A stretch of 64,000 nt of DNA from Leptolyngbya sp. KIOST-1 (GTDB taxonomy: Bacteria; Cyanobacteriota; Cyanobacteriia; Phormidesmidales; Phormidesmidaceae). The DNA lies in assembly GCF_000763385.1 (NCBI RefSeq), contig NZ_JQFA01000002.1, positions 3,348,001-3,412,000 on the forward strand. Reading direction: 5' to 3'. This document shows, in pieces, positions 10,601 through 17,584 of this stretch (position 1 is its first letter; each line of letters starts with the position of its first letter). The notes under the pieces are model-generated. The model was given only the letters and a program-made list of their open reading frames with translations, was not told where the DNA came from and did no database searches. The translations under genes and the position numbers were made by a program.

Positions 10601-10831
10601 GTCGAAGACCAGGCTACCGATCGCGCCTTCCGCATTGGCCAAAAGAAAAATGTCTTCGTCCACAAGTTCGTCGCCATGGGCACGCTGGAAGAACGCATCG
10701 ACCAGATGATTGAGGATAAGAAAAAGCTGGCGGGCGCGATCGTCGGGGCCGATGAATCGTGGCTGACGCAGCTAGACAACGACGCCTTTAAACAACTGAT
10801 CGCCCTCAACAAAAGCGCCATTATGGAGTAG
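7619..10831 (+). CDS. SNF2-family DEAD/DEAH-box helicase
   Basis: 1070 residues. The N-terminal half carries the bacterial SNF2-associated region, with LTPDPDQLQGSLRDYQKRGL leading into the motor. The helicase core starts near residue 600. It includes motif I DDMGLGKT, motif Ia LIAPTSVVGNW, motif II DEAQ (HRIVLDEAQNIKNPKT), motif III LTGTPVENRLMDLWSIFNFL, motif V SLKAAGVGITLTQANHVFH and motif VI DQATDRAFRIGQKKNVFVH. Such proteins are ATP-driven DNA translocases and occur widely in cyanobacteria; their role is unclear. A Lys/Ser-rich linker lies near residues 178-205. A second, unfinished family member starts at 61451. Confidence 0.95.
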   Translation: MQILHGTWIPQPATDFVQTGTFCLWGETEQKSRRKLPSQAHPFHLPEPDLVPLLSDELGLKSPDRRSLASFVAPRTFLLPTVDGQPLPSLELSRYLEVETPERFDWQYWQVDCYQIPELADAIALLNNLHFLAVYNLAEVQLGADLLFWYHYTQAFKQVILRDQYIPALKYRQMAAPKASTRRKAAGSKAASKSQTTKSKSAPESGFEIYLGWEIIGDRYHEHIQTYTDYMPLLCVAGFEDVPKTPTFYDRATLLRHFSECFVDELVRGTAMPQSYLKTVENTLIQDCLQDSAPGKSAADLERYQQWQGWRDRITRSETAAPFHIGFRLEEPVTPDAPWHIQFLVAPKDDPSLQISLEEFWQLRGKQQTQLRQHLGDNFEQYLLMNLGYAARIYPKFWDGLETDQPVGIPVNLDTAFTFLKESAWVLEDAGYKVIVPAWWTPKGRQRAKVRLRAKGKSLGGSDKSKGYFSYDTLVQYQYDLAIGDQPVTEAEWQQLVNAKSPLVKFRGQWMELDQDKMQQMLEFWQQQQATNPEMSLLDFMRLTSGEADDSLEVEFDRDDALAAMLTQLSDKTRLELTPDPDQLQGSLRDYQKRGLSWLHYLENLGLNGCLADDMGLGKTVQVIARLIQEREEAAQNGGHKLLPTLLIAPTSVVGNWYHEVQKFAPHLRAVVHHGAERNSDSKAFKAICRDHDVIITSFTLARKDAKLLEGVTWHRIVLDEAQNIKNPKTAQTKAILKLNANHRLALTGTPVENRLMDLWSIFNFLNPGYLGTQTQFRKQFELPIQKENSPTRSATLKKLVEPFILRRLKTDQAIIKDLPDKVEQKLFCNLTPEQASLYEAVLKDVTEQIDTSEGIQRQGLILATLTKLKQICNHPRQFLQDESEFSPERSHKLSRLLDMLDEVVAEGESALVFSQFREIGDALEHHLRHTCRYNTYYIHGGTNRQKREQMIAEFQDPDTEPAIFVLSLKAAGVGITLTQANHVFHFDRWWNPAVEDQATDRAFRIGQKKNVFVHKFVAMGTLEERIDQMIEDKKKLAGAIVGADESWLTQLDNDAFKQLIALNKSAIME

Positions 10832-10900
10832 TAAAGAAAAGATACACAATAACCACAGCGCAAAGGCCATCGCTATTTGGGGCACCCGCTTCCAGGGCTT

Positions 10901-11233
10901 TTACCGCGACTGCACCCGTCGTACTCCTTCTTGGAAGCCCTGGTCATAATCGATGGTGGCGCGAAAGTTGTCGTAGGGTAACCCGTTTAGAGCATCCTGG
11001 AGTCCGCGAAAGAATTCTTCTTCAGGGGTTACGGCTTGCTGGCGCTCAGCTTCGGTGGCCCGTTGCTCGGCTTCATTGGCTCGGCGATTGGAATTAATCA
11101 CCGCACTGGTGCCCGCAGCGGCCCCAACCCCCAGCATAAAGTTGCCAAAGCTAGCCTGGGCAACGCTAGTCATCGTTGCCAGCGATGCGATCGCGGCAAA
11201 GATAGATAACCCTACAGCTGTCGTTCTTTTCAT
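10901..11233 (-). CDS. Small exported protein, glycine-zipper-like segment
   Basis: 110 residues from the ATG at 11233 (MKRTTAVGLSIFAAIASLAT), preferred because it gives a clean signal peptide. After cleavage near AQA|SFG there is a short Gly/Ala stretch (FMLGVGAAAGTSAVINS). An Arg/Glu-rich helix (RRANEAEQRATEAERQQ) and a compact C-terminal part (FRGLQDALNGLPYDNFR, DYDQGFQEGVRRV) follow. No family is recognised. It lies head-to-tail with another exported protein at 11301. Confidence 0.7.
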   Translation of the reverse strand: MKRTTAVGLSIFAAIASLATMTSVAQASFGNFMLGVGAAAGTSAVINSNRRANEAEQRATEAERQQAVTPEEEFFRGLQDALNGLPYDNFRATIDYDQGFQEGVRRVQSR

Positions 11234-11300
11234 CATGTCATCCTTGTCATTGCACACTTTGCAGTTCCAACTAACGGCATTTTTGAAACCTGGCTGGGGA

Positions 11301-11852
11301 TCAATTTCCGGTAGGCCTTGGCGAAATCCAGCCGTCTACCGTGGCGGAGGTGACCAGTACCTGACCATTGACTCGCCCCAAGCGCAGCACGGTCTGACTG
11401 GCGGCTATCAACATCTCCCCCGCTGAGGTTTCAAAGTTTTCCATCTGATAGATTTTAGCGATGCCAAAATTATCATCAATGATGTCAATGGCGACGTAGT
11501 TCCTCAGGCTTTCTCGCCTCTGAACCTGACCAAACGTCTGCTCCAGCATTTGCCTGTGGGCCTCCACCCCTTCCAGACGGGTGGTCACCGTTGAAAGACC
11601 GTTCCCAGACTCAACGGTGACCACCGTTACCGCAAAAGGGGCTATCAGCGACAGGGTTCCCTCCACATCTCTGCTGTCCCGGGCCGCTTGCAGCCGATCG
11701 AGGACGGTCTGAACGTTGGCTTCGGTCAGCGGGGCCACCGCCTGGGCCAGGTTCCCGGGGGAAGCCGCTGGCATCGCTTTGGCCGACAGAGGAATGGCTG
11801 TGGTCGTCAGACAAAAAGCTAAAGCAGCGTAGACAAAAAACTTAGACTTCAT
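11301..11852 (-). CDS. Exported NTF2/SnoaL-like domain protein
   Basis: 183 residues from the ATG at 11852 (MKSKFFVYAALAFCLTTTAI). That start is favoured by a GGAG 9 nt upstream and by the signal peptide; in-frame ATGs at 11858, 11867 and 11876 are alternatives. The mature protein has an NTF2-like look: helical VQTVLDRLQAARDSRDVEGTLSLIAPFAVTVV, then alternating strands NYVAIDIIDDNFGIAKIYQMENFET and TVLRLGRVNGQVLVTSATVDG. Such folds bind small molecules or act as enzymes; which applies here cannot be told. Confidence 0.7.
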   Translation of the reverse strand: MKSKFFVYAALAFCLTTTAIPLSAKAMPAASPGNLAQAVAPLTEANVQTVLDRLQAARDSRDVEGTLSLIAPFAVTVVTVESGNGLSTVTTRLEGVEAHRQMLEQTFGQVQRRESLRNYVAIDIIDDNFGIAKIYQMENFETSAGEMLIAASQTVLRLGRVNGQVLVTSATVDGWISPRPTGN

Positions 11853-11965
11853 CCGCATAGTCTCCATCGATGACATAAGACACAAAGCCCCCTGGGGCCT
11901 TGATGGCCCGGGCCTGGGGTTATCCGGGCCGGGGACCGTGGGGAGCATGGTATGACCGCCTGGCC

Positions 11966-12979
11966 CTACCGTCGCTGCAGCGTCTGGGAGGGGGACTCGC
12001 CAAACAGCTGTTTGTAGTCCCTGGCAAAATGACCCAGGCTGACAAATCCCCACTGGTGGGCTAGCTGGCCAACGGTTTCGGGTTTGGGGTCGGCGCTGAG
12101 CAAAGCCCGGCGGATGCCGTGGAGCCGCTGCACTTTGACAAAGGCCATCGGCCCCATGCCCAGCATTTCCTGGAACCCGTATTGCAGCGATCGCTGGCTG
12201 GTGCAGACCGCCTGACAGATCTGGGCCAGGGTCAGGGGTTGATCCAGGTGGTCCATGATGTAGGCTTTGGCTGCGGTTACCAACTCGGCCCGACGGTAGG
12301 ATCGCGGAGCATCGGCCTGGTGGACCGGCGGCAGGGCGTCGATCAGCAGCGGCATCAGGTCCTCTTCCAGCAGGGTAGCGGCCAGGGGGGCGTGGCTCCA
12401 GGTGCGATCGCCTTCAGTGTCAAAGAGTTGGCGGAGGTAGGCACAGAGAGGAGAGACGCGATCTGCTGGGGGCGTGACCAGGTTGCGCTGGAGGAAGACT
12501 TCGTCCAGGTCGTAGCGCTGGGCCAGGGCGGCATAGTGCTGAAACAACGGCTGGGCGACCACAATCTGGCACTGATCCTGACCTTCAGGGGAGGTGATCA
12601 GATGGATGGGGCGCTGGTTGTCAAAGCCAGCGATGGCGTTTGCCGTCAGGCGTTTATCGTGGGCAAAGGCGGGGTGGGACTGCACTTGGAGCTGCACCAC
12701 AAAAATAAGGTGGTCGGGGCGTTTGTCGCCCATCACCTGGAGTGACTGGCTGGCCTGCTGCCGGGTCACCGTCAGGCCAGGGCTGACCACCCAGGAGGCC
12801 AAACGCCCCTGAAAGCTGCCCCGGCTGAGCTGGGTTAACTGGAGTCCGCCATGGGCGATCGCCTCGCCAAAGTGATCCACATCGTTAAAGGTAGCCTCCC
12901 GGTATTGCAGGCGATCGCCCACTGGTAAGCCAGGGGCCAATTGAGCAGAGCCATCGCGATTTCGGTCAAGTACATTCAC
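11966..12979 (-). CDS. AraC-family transcriptional regulator
   Basis: 337 residues starting at GTG 12979. The N-terminal two thirds is a ligand or sensing region without a recognised family (GSFQGRLASWVVSPGLTVTR, HLIFVVQLQVQSHPAFAHDK). The C-terminal ~100 residues are a double helix-turn-helix: PLTLAQICQAVCTSQRSLQYGFQEMLGMGP and TVGQLAHQWGFVSLGHFARDYKQLFGESPSQTLQRR, classical AraC/XylS signatures. It is divergent from the sulfatase island across a 730-bp gap with two copies of a direct-repeat element (13512, 13564), so control of that island is plausible but unproven. Confidence 0.92.
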   Translation of the reverse strand: MNVLDRNRDGSAQLAPGLPVGDRLQYREATFNDVDHFGEAIAHGGLQLTQLSRGSFQGRLASWVVSPGLTVTRQQASQSLQVMGDKRPDHLIFVVQLQVQSHPAFAHDKRLTANAIAGFDNQRPIHLITSPEGQDQCQIVVAQPLFQHYAALAQRYDLDEVFLQRNLVTPPADRVSPLCAYLRQLFDTEGDRTWSHAPLAATLLEEDLMPLLIDALPPVHQADAPRSYRRAELVTAAKAYIMDHLDQPLTLAQICQAVCTSQRSLQYGFQEMLGMGPMAFVKVQRLHGIRRALLSADPKPETVGQLAHQWGFVSLGHFARDYKQLFGESPSQTLQRR

Positions 12980-13511
12980 GCTTCACCTCATAGCAATGCT
13001 GACCATAGATTCCTTAGCGATAACATCCCTGAAATATGCGAAAACCATGGTTTAGCTACCTGGAGTCATACGTTTCATGTATCACAAAAAATATAAGGAA
13101 CTCGTATGGAAAAACAAATCTACTTACTTATATATTGAGTTTATTCAATGCCTATTGCCTGTACTGCCTGTATAGCTAGAGGCAGCACGAAAAGCTGGGC
13201 ACCTCAGTCAAAATCTCTGACAAAAGGGTGGCCTGTAACTGGACGGTTGAGATTCTGACTATGCGGTCAAATACTTGCTCAGGCCGCGATCGCGTCAGAT
13301 AGGGGTCCTTTTGCATGCTGGGTATGGAGGCTGAGCCCCAGCCGTGCAACCTATCTAGGCCCAGACAAGACATTAGAGAACAGCCATCCGCTTAGTCTGC
13401 GATCGCACTCAAAGCACTGCGCAGTAAGGAATGGCCGCAACGTGGTGTGTTGAATATACTCACTCAACATATAAAACGCTGCCGAGGAAAAGTAAAGCCG
13501 GAACCCGGGAA

Positions 13512-13532
13512 ACTTGCGTTTTTTGAATAGTG
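13512..13532 (+). promoter_or_regulatory. Direct-repeat element, copy 1 (upstream of sulfatase)
   Basis: Core TTGCGTTTTTTGAATAGTG, 178 bp before the sulfatase ATG at 13710. Identical to copy 2, which starts 52 bp (about five helical turns) later; a copy with one mismatch lies before the sulfatase at 22233. Similarity extends weakly 3' (G.GC.GAAAC). Placement on one helix face fits a dimeric or AraC-type activator site; the binding protein is unknown. Confidence 0.55.
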
Positions 13533-13563
13533 GCGCTGAAAACTTAACCTACAACTCGCCCAG

Positions 13564-13584
13564 ACTTGCGTTTTTTGAATAGTG
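13564..13584 (+). promoter_or_regulatory. Direct-repeat element, copy 2 (upstream of sulfatase)
   Basis: Same 21-bp sequence as at 13512, ending 125 bp before the sulfatase ATG at 13710. Confidence 0.55.
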
Positions 13585-13709
13585 AGAGCGGAACGTTAGA
13601 CCTAGGATCTACACAACTTTGTACTGAAGCATTTTTTGCCCCTCTCAGGAAAAAATATCTTTGCTCCAGCCATTTTCTCTGTACTTTAGCTGTACTCGTT
13701 AAGTAAGTC

Positions 13710-16064
13710 ATGGGTTCTCGGATTAGACTGCTTATCCTAACTTGGGCCATAATCGTCGCCCTTGTCTTTCAAGTTGCCGTGCCCCCGGCCCTGGCGCAAG
13801 CAACCCTACCTCGCCCCGAGCCCACCTTCCAGGGCCGCATTGGCGTCACCTACCAAGAGTCTCAGCCGGATACGGCCCTATTGCAGGCTACCCAAGCCCC
13901 CGAGGGTGCGCCCAACGTGTTGCTGGTGCTGATTGATGATGCGGGCTTTGGTTCAGCCAGCACCTTTGGCGGCCCCATTGCCACCCCCACCTTCGATCGC
14001 CTGGCGGCCAGCGGGCTGCGCTACAACACCTTCCACACCACGGCCCTGTGTTCGCCCACCCGCGCCGCCATCCTCACCGGGCGTAACCACCACTCGGTGG
14101 GGTCGGGCACCATTCAAGAACTGGCCACGGCCTATCCGGGCTATACGGGGTTGATTCCCCAAAGTACGGCAACCATCGGCCAAATCCTCCAGCGCAACGG
14201 CTATAGCACCGCCTGGTTTGGCAAAAACCACAATGTCCCCGACAACCAGACCACCAGCGTCGGCCCCTTCGATCGCTGGCCCAACGGTCTGGGCTTTGAC
14301 TATTTCTATGGGTTCATCGGTGGCGAAACCGACCAGTGGTATCCCACCCTGTACGAAAACCAAAAATTGGTCGAAACCCTGCCCCTGCCTGAGGAGGGCT
14401 ACAACCTCACCCATGATCTGGCCGACAGGGCGATCGCCTGGATCAACCAGGCCCAAACCACAGCCCCCGATCGCCCCTTCTTCGCCTACTTCGCCCCCGG
14501 TGCTGTCCATGCTCCCCACCAGCCCCCGGCGGAGTATGTGGCCAAGTACCAAGGCCAGTTTGATCAGGGCTGGGACAAACTGCGGGAGGAAACCTTTGCG
14601 CGGCAGAAAAAGCTGGGCGTGATTCCCGCCAACGCCGAACTCACCCCCCGGCCCGAACAAATGCCCGCCTGGGACAGCTTCAGCCCCGAAGATCAAAAAA
14701 TTCTGGCCCGCCAGATGGAAACCTACGCCGGGTTCCTCGACTACACCGACTACGAAATTGGCCGGGTGGTAGACGCCATTGCCGACCGGGGAGAACTGGA
14801 CAACACCCTGGTGATCTACATCAACGGCGACAACGGGGCCAGCGCCGAGGGCAGCTTGATCGGCAGTTGCAACGAAATAATGAACCTGAACGGGCTGAAC
14901 CTGACGATGGCGGACAATCGCCGCTGCTACGACATCTGGGGCAGTCCCGAAACCTCCCCCCACTACGCCGTGAGCTGGGCCTGGGCGATGGATAGCCCCT
15001 TCCAATGGACCAAGCAGGTGGCCTCCTACCTGGGGGGTATTCGCAACGGCATGGTGATCTCTTGGCCTGAAAAAATTAAGGAGAAGGGTGGACTGCGATC
15101 GCAGTTTAGCCATGTCATCGACATCGCCCCTACCATCCTCGAAGCCGCTGGCATTCCTGAGCCGGACATCTACAACGGCATTGCCCAAAAGCCCATGGAG
15201 GGCACCAGCCTGGTCTATACCTTTGAGCGGGGTGCGGCCACAACACCGGAACGTCACACCATCCAATACTTTGAGATGCTGGGCCACCGCGCCCTCTACA
15301 AAGACGGTATGATGGCCTCCGCCTTCCACAACCGTCTACCCTGGATTACCGCAGGCACCGTACCCTTTGACACCGATCAGTGGGAACTGTTCGACCTCAG
15401 CCAGGACTTCACCCAGGCCAAAGATCTCTCGGCGGCACAACCGGAAACCCTCCAGGAGCTTCAGGACTTGTTCCTGGCCGAAGCCGAGAAGTACAACGTG
15501 TTCCCCCTCGACGATCGCTTTGCCGAACGGGCCGATGTAAACCTCCGTCCCGGCTTCTTCACCGGGCGCAAGCACATCGAGTTTGCGGGTAATATGCCAT
15601 CGATTCCCGAAGGCAGCGCCCCCAGCACCAAAAATGCCTCCCACACTATTGATGTGGATCTGATGGTGCCGCCCCAGGGCGCGGAGGGGGTGATTGTCTC
15701 GGAGGGGGGCTTAACCAGCGGGTTTAGCCTCTATGTCAAAGACAACAAACTCATCTACGACTACAACTGGTTCGACCTGGAACGCACCTCCATTGCCGCC
15801 GCCACCCCCTTGCCCACGGGTAAGGTGCATGTGCGGTTTGACTTTGCCTACGACGGCGGCGGACCTGGGAAGGGTGGCACCGGCACCCTGTACATCAACA
15901 ACCGCAAGGTGGGCCAGGGCAAAATTCCTAAGACCGTGGCAGGCCGGTTTGGGGTCGAGGCGATGGACTTTGGCAAAGACTTGCAGTCGCCGGTAAGCCA
16001 GTCCTACCAGCCCCCCTTCGCCTTTACCGGGGTGGTGGAAAAGGTGGTGCTTGATATCAAGTAG
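13710..16064 (+). CDS. Secreted type I arylsulfatase
   Basis: 784 residues. The Sec signal peptide LLILTWAIIVALVFQVAVPPALAQ ends near residue 30. Metal-binding LLVLIDDAGFG is at about residues 71-81. The sulfatase signature CSPTR is at 114-118 inside TTALCSPTRAAILTGRNHH, with Cys114 the residue to become formylglycine. NGDNGAS (about residue 370) supplies further metal ligands. The C-terminal ~150 residues form a beta-rich extension, as in large AslA/BetC-like enzymes. It hydrolyses sulfate esters outside the cytoplasm; the substrate is unknown. A close paralogue is at 17585 and a maturing enzyme (FGE) at 30776. Two direct-repeat elements precede it and a perfect hairpin follows. Confidence 0.95.
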   Translation: MGSRIRLLILTWAIIVALVFQVAVPPALAQATLPRPEPTFQGRIGVTYQESQPDTALLQATQAPEGAPNVLLVLIDDAGFGSASTFGGPIATPTFDRLAASGLRYNTFHTTALCSPTRAAILTGRNHHSVGSGTIQELATAYPGYTGLIPQSTATIGQILQRNGYSTAWFGKNHNVPDNQTTSVGPFDRWPNGLGFDYFYGFIGGETDQWYPTLYENQKLVETLPLPEEGYNLTHDLADRAIAWINQAQTTAPDRPFFAYFAPGAVHAPHQPPAEYVAKYQGQFDQGWDKLREETFARQKKLGVIPANAELTPRPEQMPAWDSFSPEDQKILARQMETYAGFLDYTDYEIGRVVDAIADRGELDNTLVIYINGDNGASAEGSLIGSCNEIMNLNGLNLTMADNRRCYDIWGSPETSPHYAVSWAWAMDSPFQWTKQVASYLGGIRNGMVISWPEKIKEKGGLRSQFSHVIDIAPTILEAAGIPEPDIYNGIAQKPMEGTSLVYTFERGAATTPERHTIQYFEMLGHRALYKDGMMASAFHNRLPWITAGTVPFDTDQWELFDLSQDFTQAKDLSAAQPETLQELQDLFLAEAEKYNVFPLDDRFAERADVNLRPGFFTGRKHIEFAGNMPSIPEGSAPSTKNASHTIDVDLMVPPQGAEGVIVSEGGLTSGFSLYVKDNKLIYDYNWFDLERTSIAAATPLPTGKVHVRFDFAYDGGGPGKGGTGTLYINNRKVGQGKIPKTVAGRFGVEAMDFGKDLQSPVSQSYQPPFAFTGVVEKVVLDIK

Positions 16065-16075
16065 CTCTAGCTCAA

Positions 16076-16108
16076 AGATCCCAGGGTTCTTCAAGAACCC
16101 TGGGATCT
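16076..16108 (+). terminator. Perfect 16-bp-arm hairpin, short form of the 66-bp repeat
   Basis: AGATCCCAGGGTTCTT and its exact complement are separated by one base, 11 bp after the sulfatase stop. The same arms bound three 66-bp copies at 23947, 24027 and 30562, so this looks like a copy that lost its centre. It likely acts as a transcript end or mRNA 3' stabiliser between convergent genes. Confidence 0.65.
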
Positions 16109-16113
16109 GGCCG

Positions 16114-16758
16114 TCAGACCTCCTTCCCCTGGTCTTTCAGCTCTTGCCGAAAGGCTTTTGCCGCCGCTAACGGGTTCGGTTTTTGCAAGCAGCGGGTCAG
16201 CAACGCCAGATCCAAATCGGGCAAGACTTCGCTGTTTTGAATGGGTTCATACCCAGCGGTTTCGCCAAACTGGCCAGGGGTTTCTTCCCGCTGGTGATAC
16301 AGGTAAAGATGATTCTTTTGCCAGAACCACACTTCCCGCACCCCCAAACGACGGTACAGCTCCAGGCGATTGATGCTGCCGCTGGTCACAATCACCTCAA
16401 TCGCCAGATCGGGAAATTCTTTATCGGTGCCGATGCAGTAGCTTTCATCCGGTTCGCCCCCCGCCTGGTTTTCTGGCTTTTTCAGCGTCGTGGAACCCAT
16501 CGGGAAATATTCTGTTCCGGTTTCCAAAAAGTAGATCAGGAGCAAATCGCCGATTCGCGTCTTGCTGCTTTCGTGATTACGACTAGGAGCCAAGATCTCT
16601 AACACCCCATCTAAAAAATGCACCCGATAAGCAGAACCATCCCCCATGTCCGCCAGCAGCGCCTCGTACTGCGGCCACGACACCCGACTTAGCACCCGTC
16701 GTTCTTCCGGGTCATCCAGGGTGATGCGGTTCGTCAAATCGTTAAGGAGAATCATCAA
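16114..16758 (-). CDS. Uma2 family (DUF820) protein
   Basis: 214 residues. Motifs are SWPQYEALLADMGDGSAYRV, HFLDGVLEILAPSRNHESSK, and the core KEFPDLAIEVIVTSGSINRLELYRRLGVREVWFWQ, with the acidic residues of the PD-(D/E)XK-like fold. The C-terminus is Ala/Lys-rich. Convergent with the sulfatase and separated from it only by the hairpin. Nothing ties it functionally to the sulfatases; Uma2 genes are scattered over cyanobacterial genomes. Confidence 0.87.
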   Translation of the reverse strand: MMILLNDLTNRITLDDPEERRVLSRVSWPQYEALLADMGDGSAYRVHFLDGVLEILAPSRNHESSKTRIGDLLLIYFLETGTEYFPMGSTTLKKPENQAGGEPDESYCIGTDKEFPDLAIEVIVTSGSINRLELYRRLGVREVWFWQKNHLYLYHQREETPGQFGETAGYEPIQNSEVLPDLDLALLTRCLQKPNPLAAAKAFRQELKDQGKEV

Positions 16759-16880
16759 TCGCTACCTCGTCAATGTTCTGATTGCCCTGAAATTGCCTTA
16801 ATCAAATTCATCCTGTTTAGAGAAAACTGTTGTGCCGATGAATCCTCTCATACCCTCCATAAATGGCTCTAGACGACTAA

Positions 16881-17438
16881 TTAACTATCTAGACCTCGAT
16901 AAAGCTCAGCCATATCGAATTCAAGCCCCAGGCTTTGCAGGACCACAGTCTCTCCATCGTTATAAACAGTGGTTTCCCAGGTATTTTCAGCGGTGCGACG
17001 ACGACATTCGACCTGTTGAGTGTCTTGAAAGACAAGAACATATTCCTCCAGGGAGGAGAGTTTGCAATAATCTTCAAATTTCTTTCCCAGATCAAAAACC
17101 TGGGTGCTTTCAGACAGTACTTCAGCAACAAGTTTGGGATAACGCTTTACATAGCGATCCTGTCTATCCCGCGAGTCACAAGTCACAAATGCATCAGGGT
17201 AATAATAAAACTCTTCTTGATGGTTGACTTTGACATTGCCTGAGTAGAAGCGACAGTCTGACGTGTCACCAAGGTGATTGTCAATAAGTTTGAGTAGGTT
17301 AAAGGAAATGCGATCGTGATTATCAGTGCCCCCGGCCATGGCGTAAACCAGGCCATAACGATACTCATGGCGAACCTGGCTCTGTCGCTCAATGCTGAGG
17401 TACTCTTCGGCGCTGATGTAGTTGGGAACGGCAATCAT
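16881..17438 (-). CDS. Uma2 family (DUF820) protein
   Basis: 185 residues from ATG 17438 (MIAVPNYISAEEYLSIERQS); seven more residues are possible from an upstream ATG at 17459. Family features are YISAEEYLSIERQSQVRHEY, GLVYAMAGGTDNHDRISFNL, YYYPDAFVTCDSRDRQD and VAEVLSESTQVFDLGKKFED. The subfamily differs from the one at 16114 (ESTxxxDxxxKxxxY rather than TSSSLNR), so this is not a recent tandem duplicate. Its start lies 146 bp from the divergent sulfatase at 17585. Confidence 0.87.
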   Translation of the reverse strand: MIAVPNYISAEEYLSIERQSQVRHEYRYGLVYAMAGGTDNHDRISFNLLKLIDNHLGDTSDCRFYSGNVKVNHQEEFYYYPDAFVTCDSRDRQDRYVKRYPKLVAEVLSESTQVFDLGKKFEDYCKLSSLEEYVLVFQDTQQVECRRRTAENTWETTVYNDGETVVLQSLGLEFDMAELYRGLDS

Positions 17439-17584
17439 CGACTTCGCCTGCCACTGCAATGGGTTGACTCCATTCTAAGGGGGCAATTCCCCAAACAGGT
17501 TTCTCGGGGTTGGGGGGACGGCATCGGGAGTACAGGGTTTGGATTGGGTATCCCACAACATTTTCTAACTTTTAAGAGGTAACT

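Larger units (their letters stand above)
12980..13709. other. 730-bp regulatory gap between AraC regulator and first sulfatase
   Basis: No convincing gene. It is AT-richer than its surroundings, with an AT-rich block at 13070-13160. A small hairpin GTTGA...TCAAC lies at about 13449. Two 21-bp direct repeats, annotated separately, lie near the sulfatase end. A 65-residue reverse-strand frame at 13176-13373 has no recognisable features and is not called. Confidence 0.6.

Noticed and set aside
13176-13373. 65-residue minus-strand frame in the gap before the first sulfatase
   Set aside because: No recognisable domain, no signal peptide and no good RBS.
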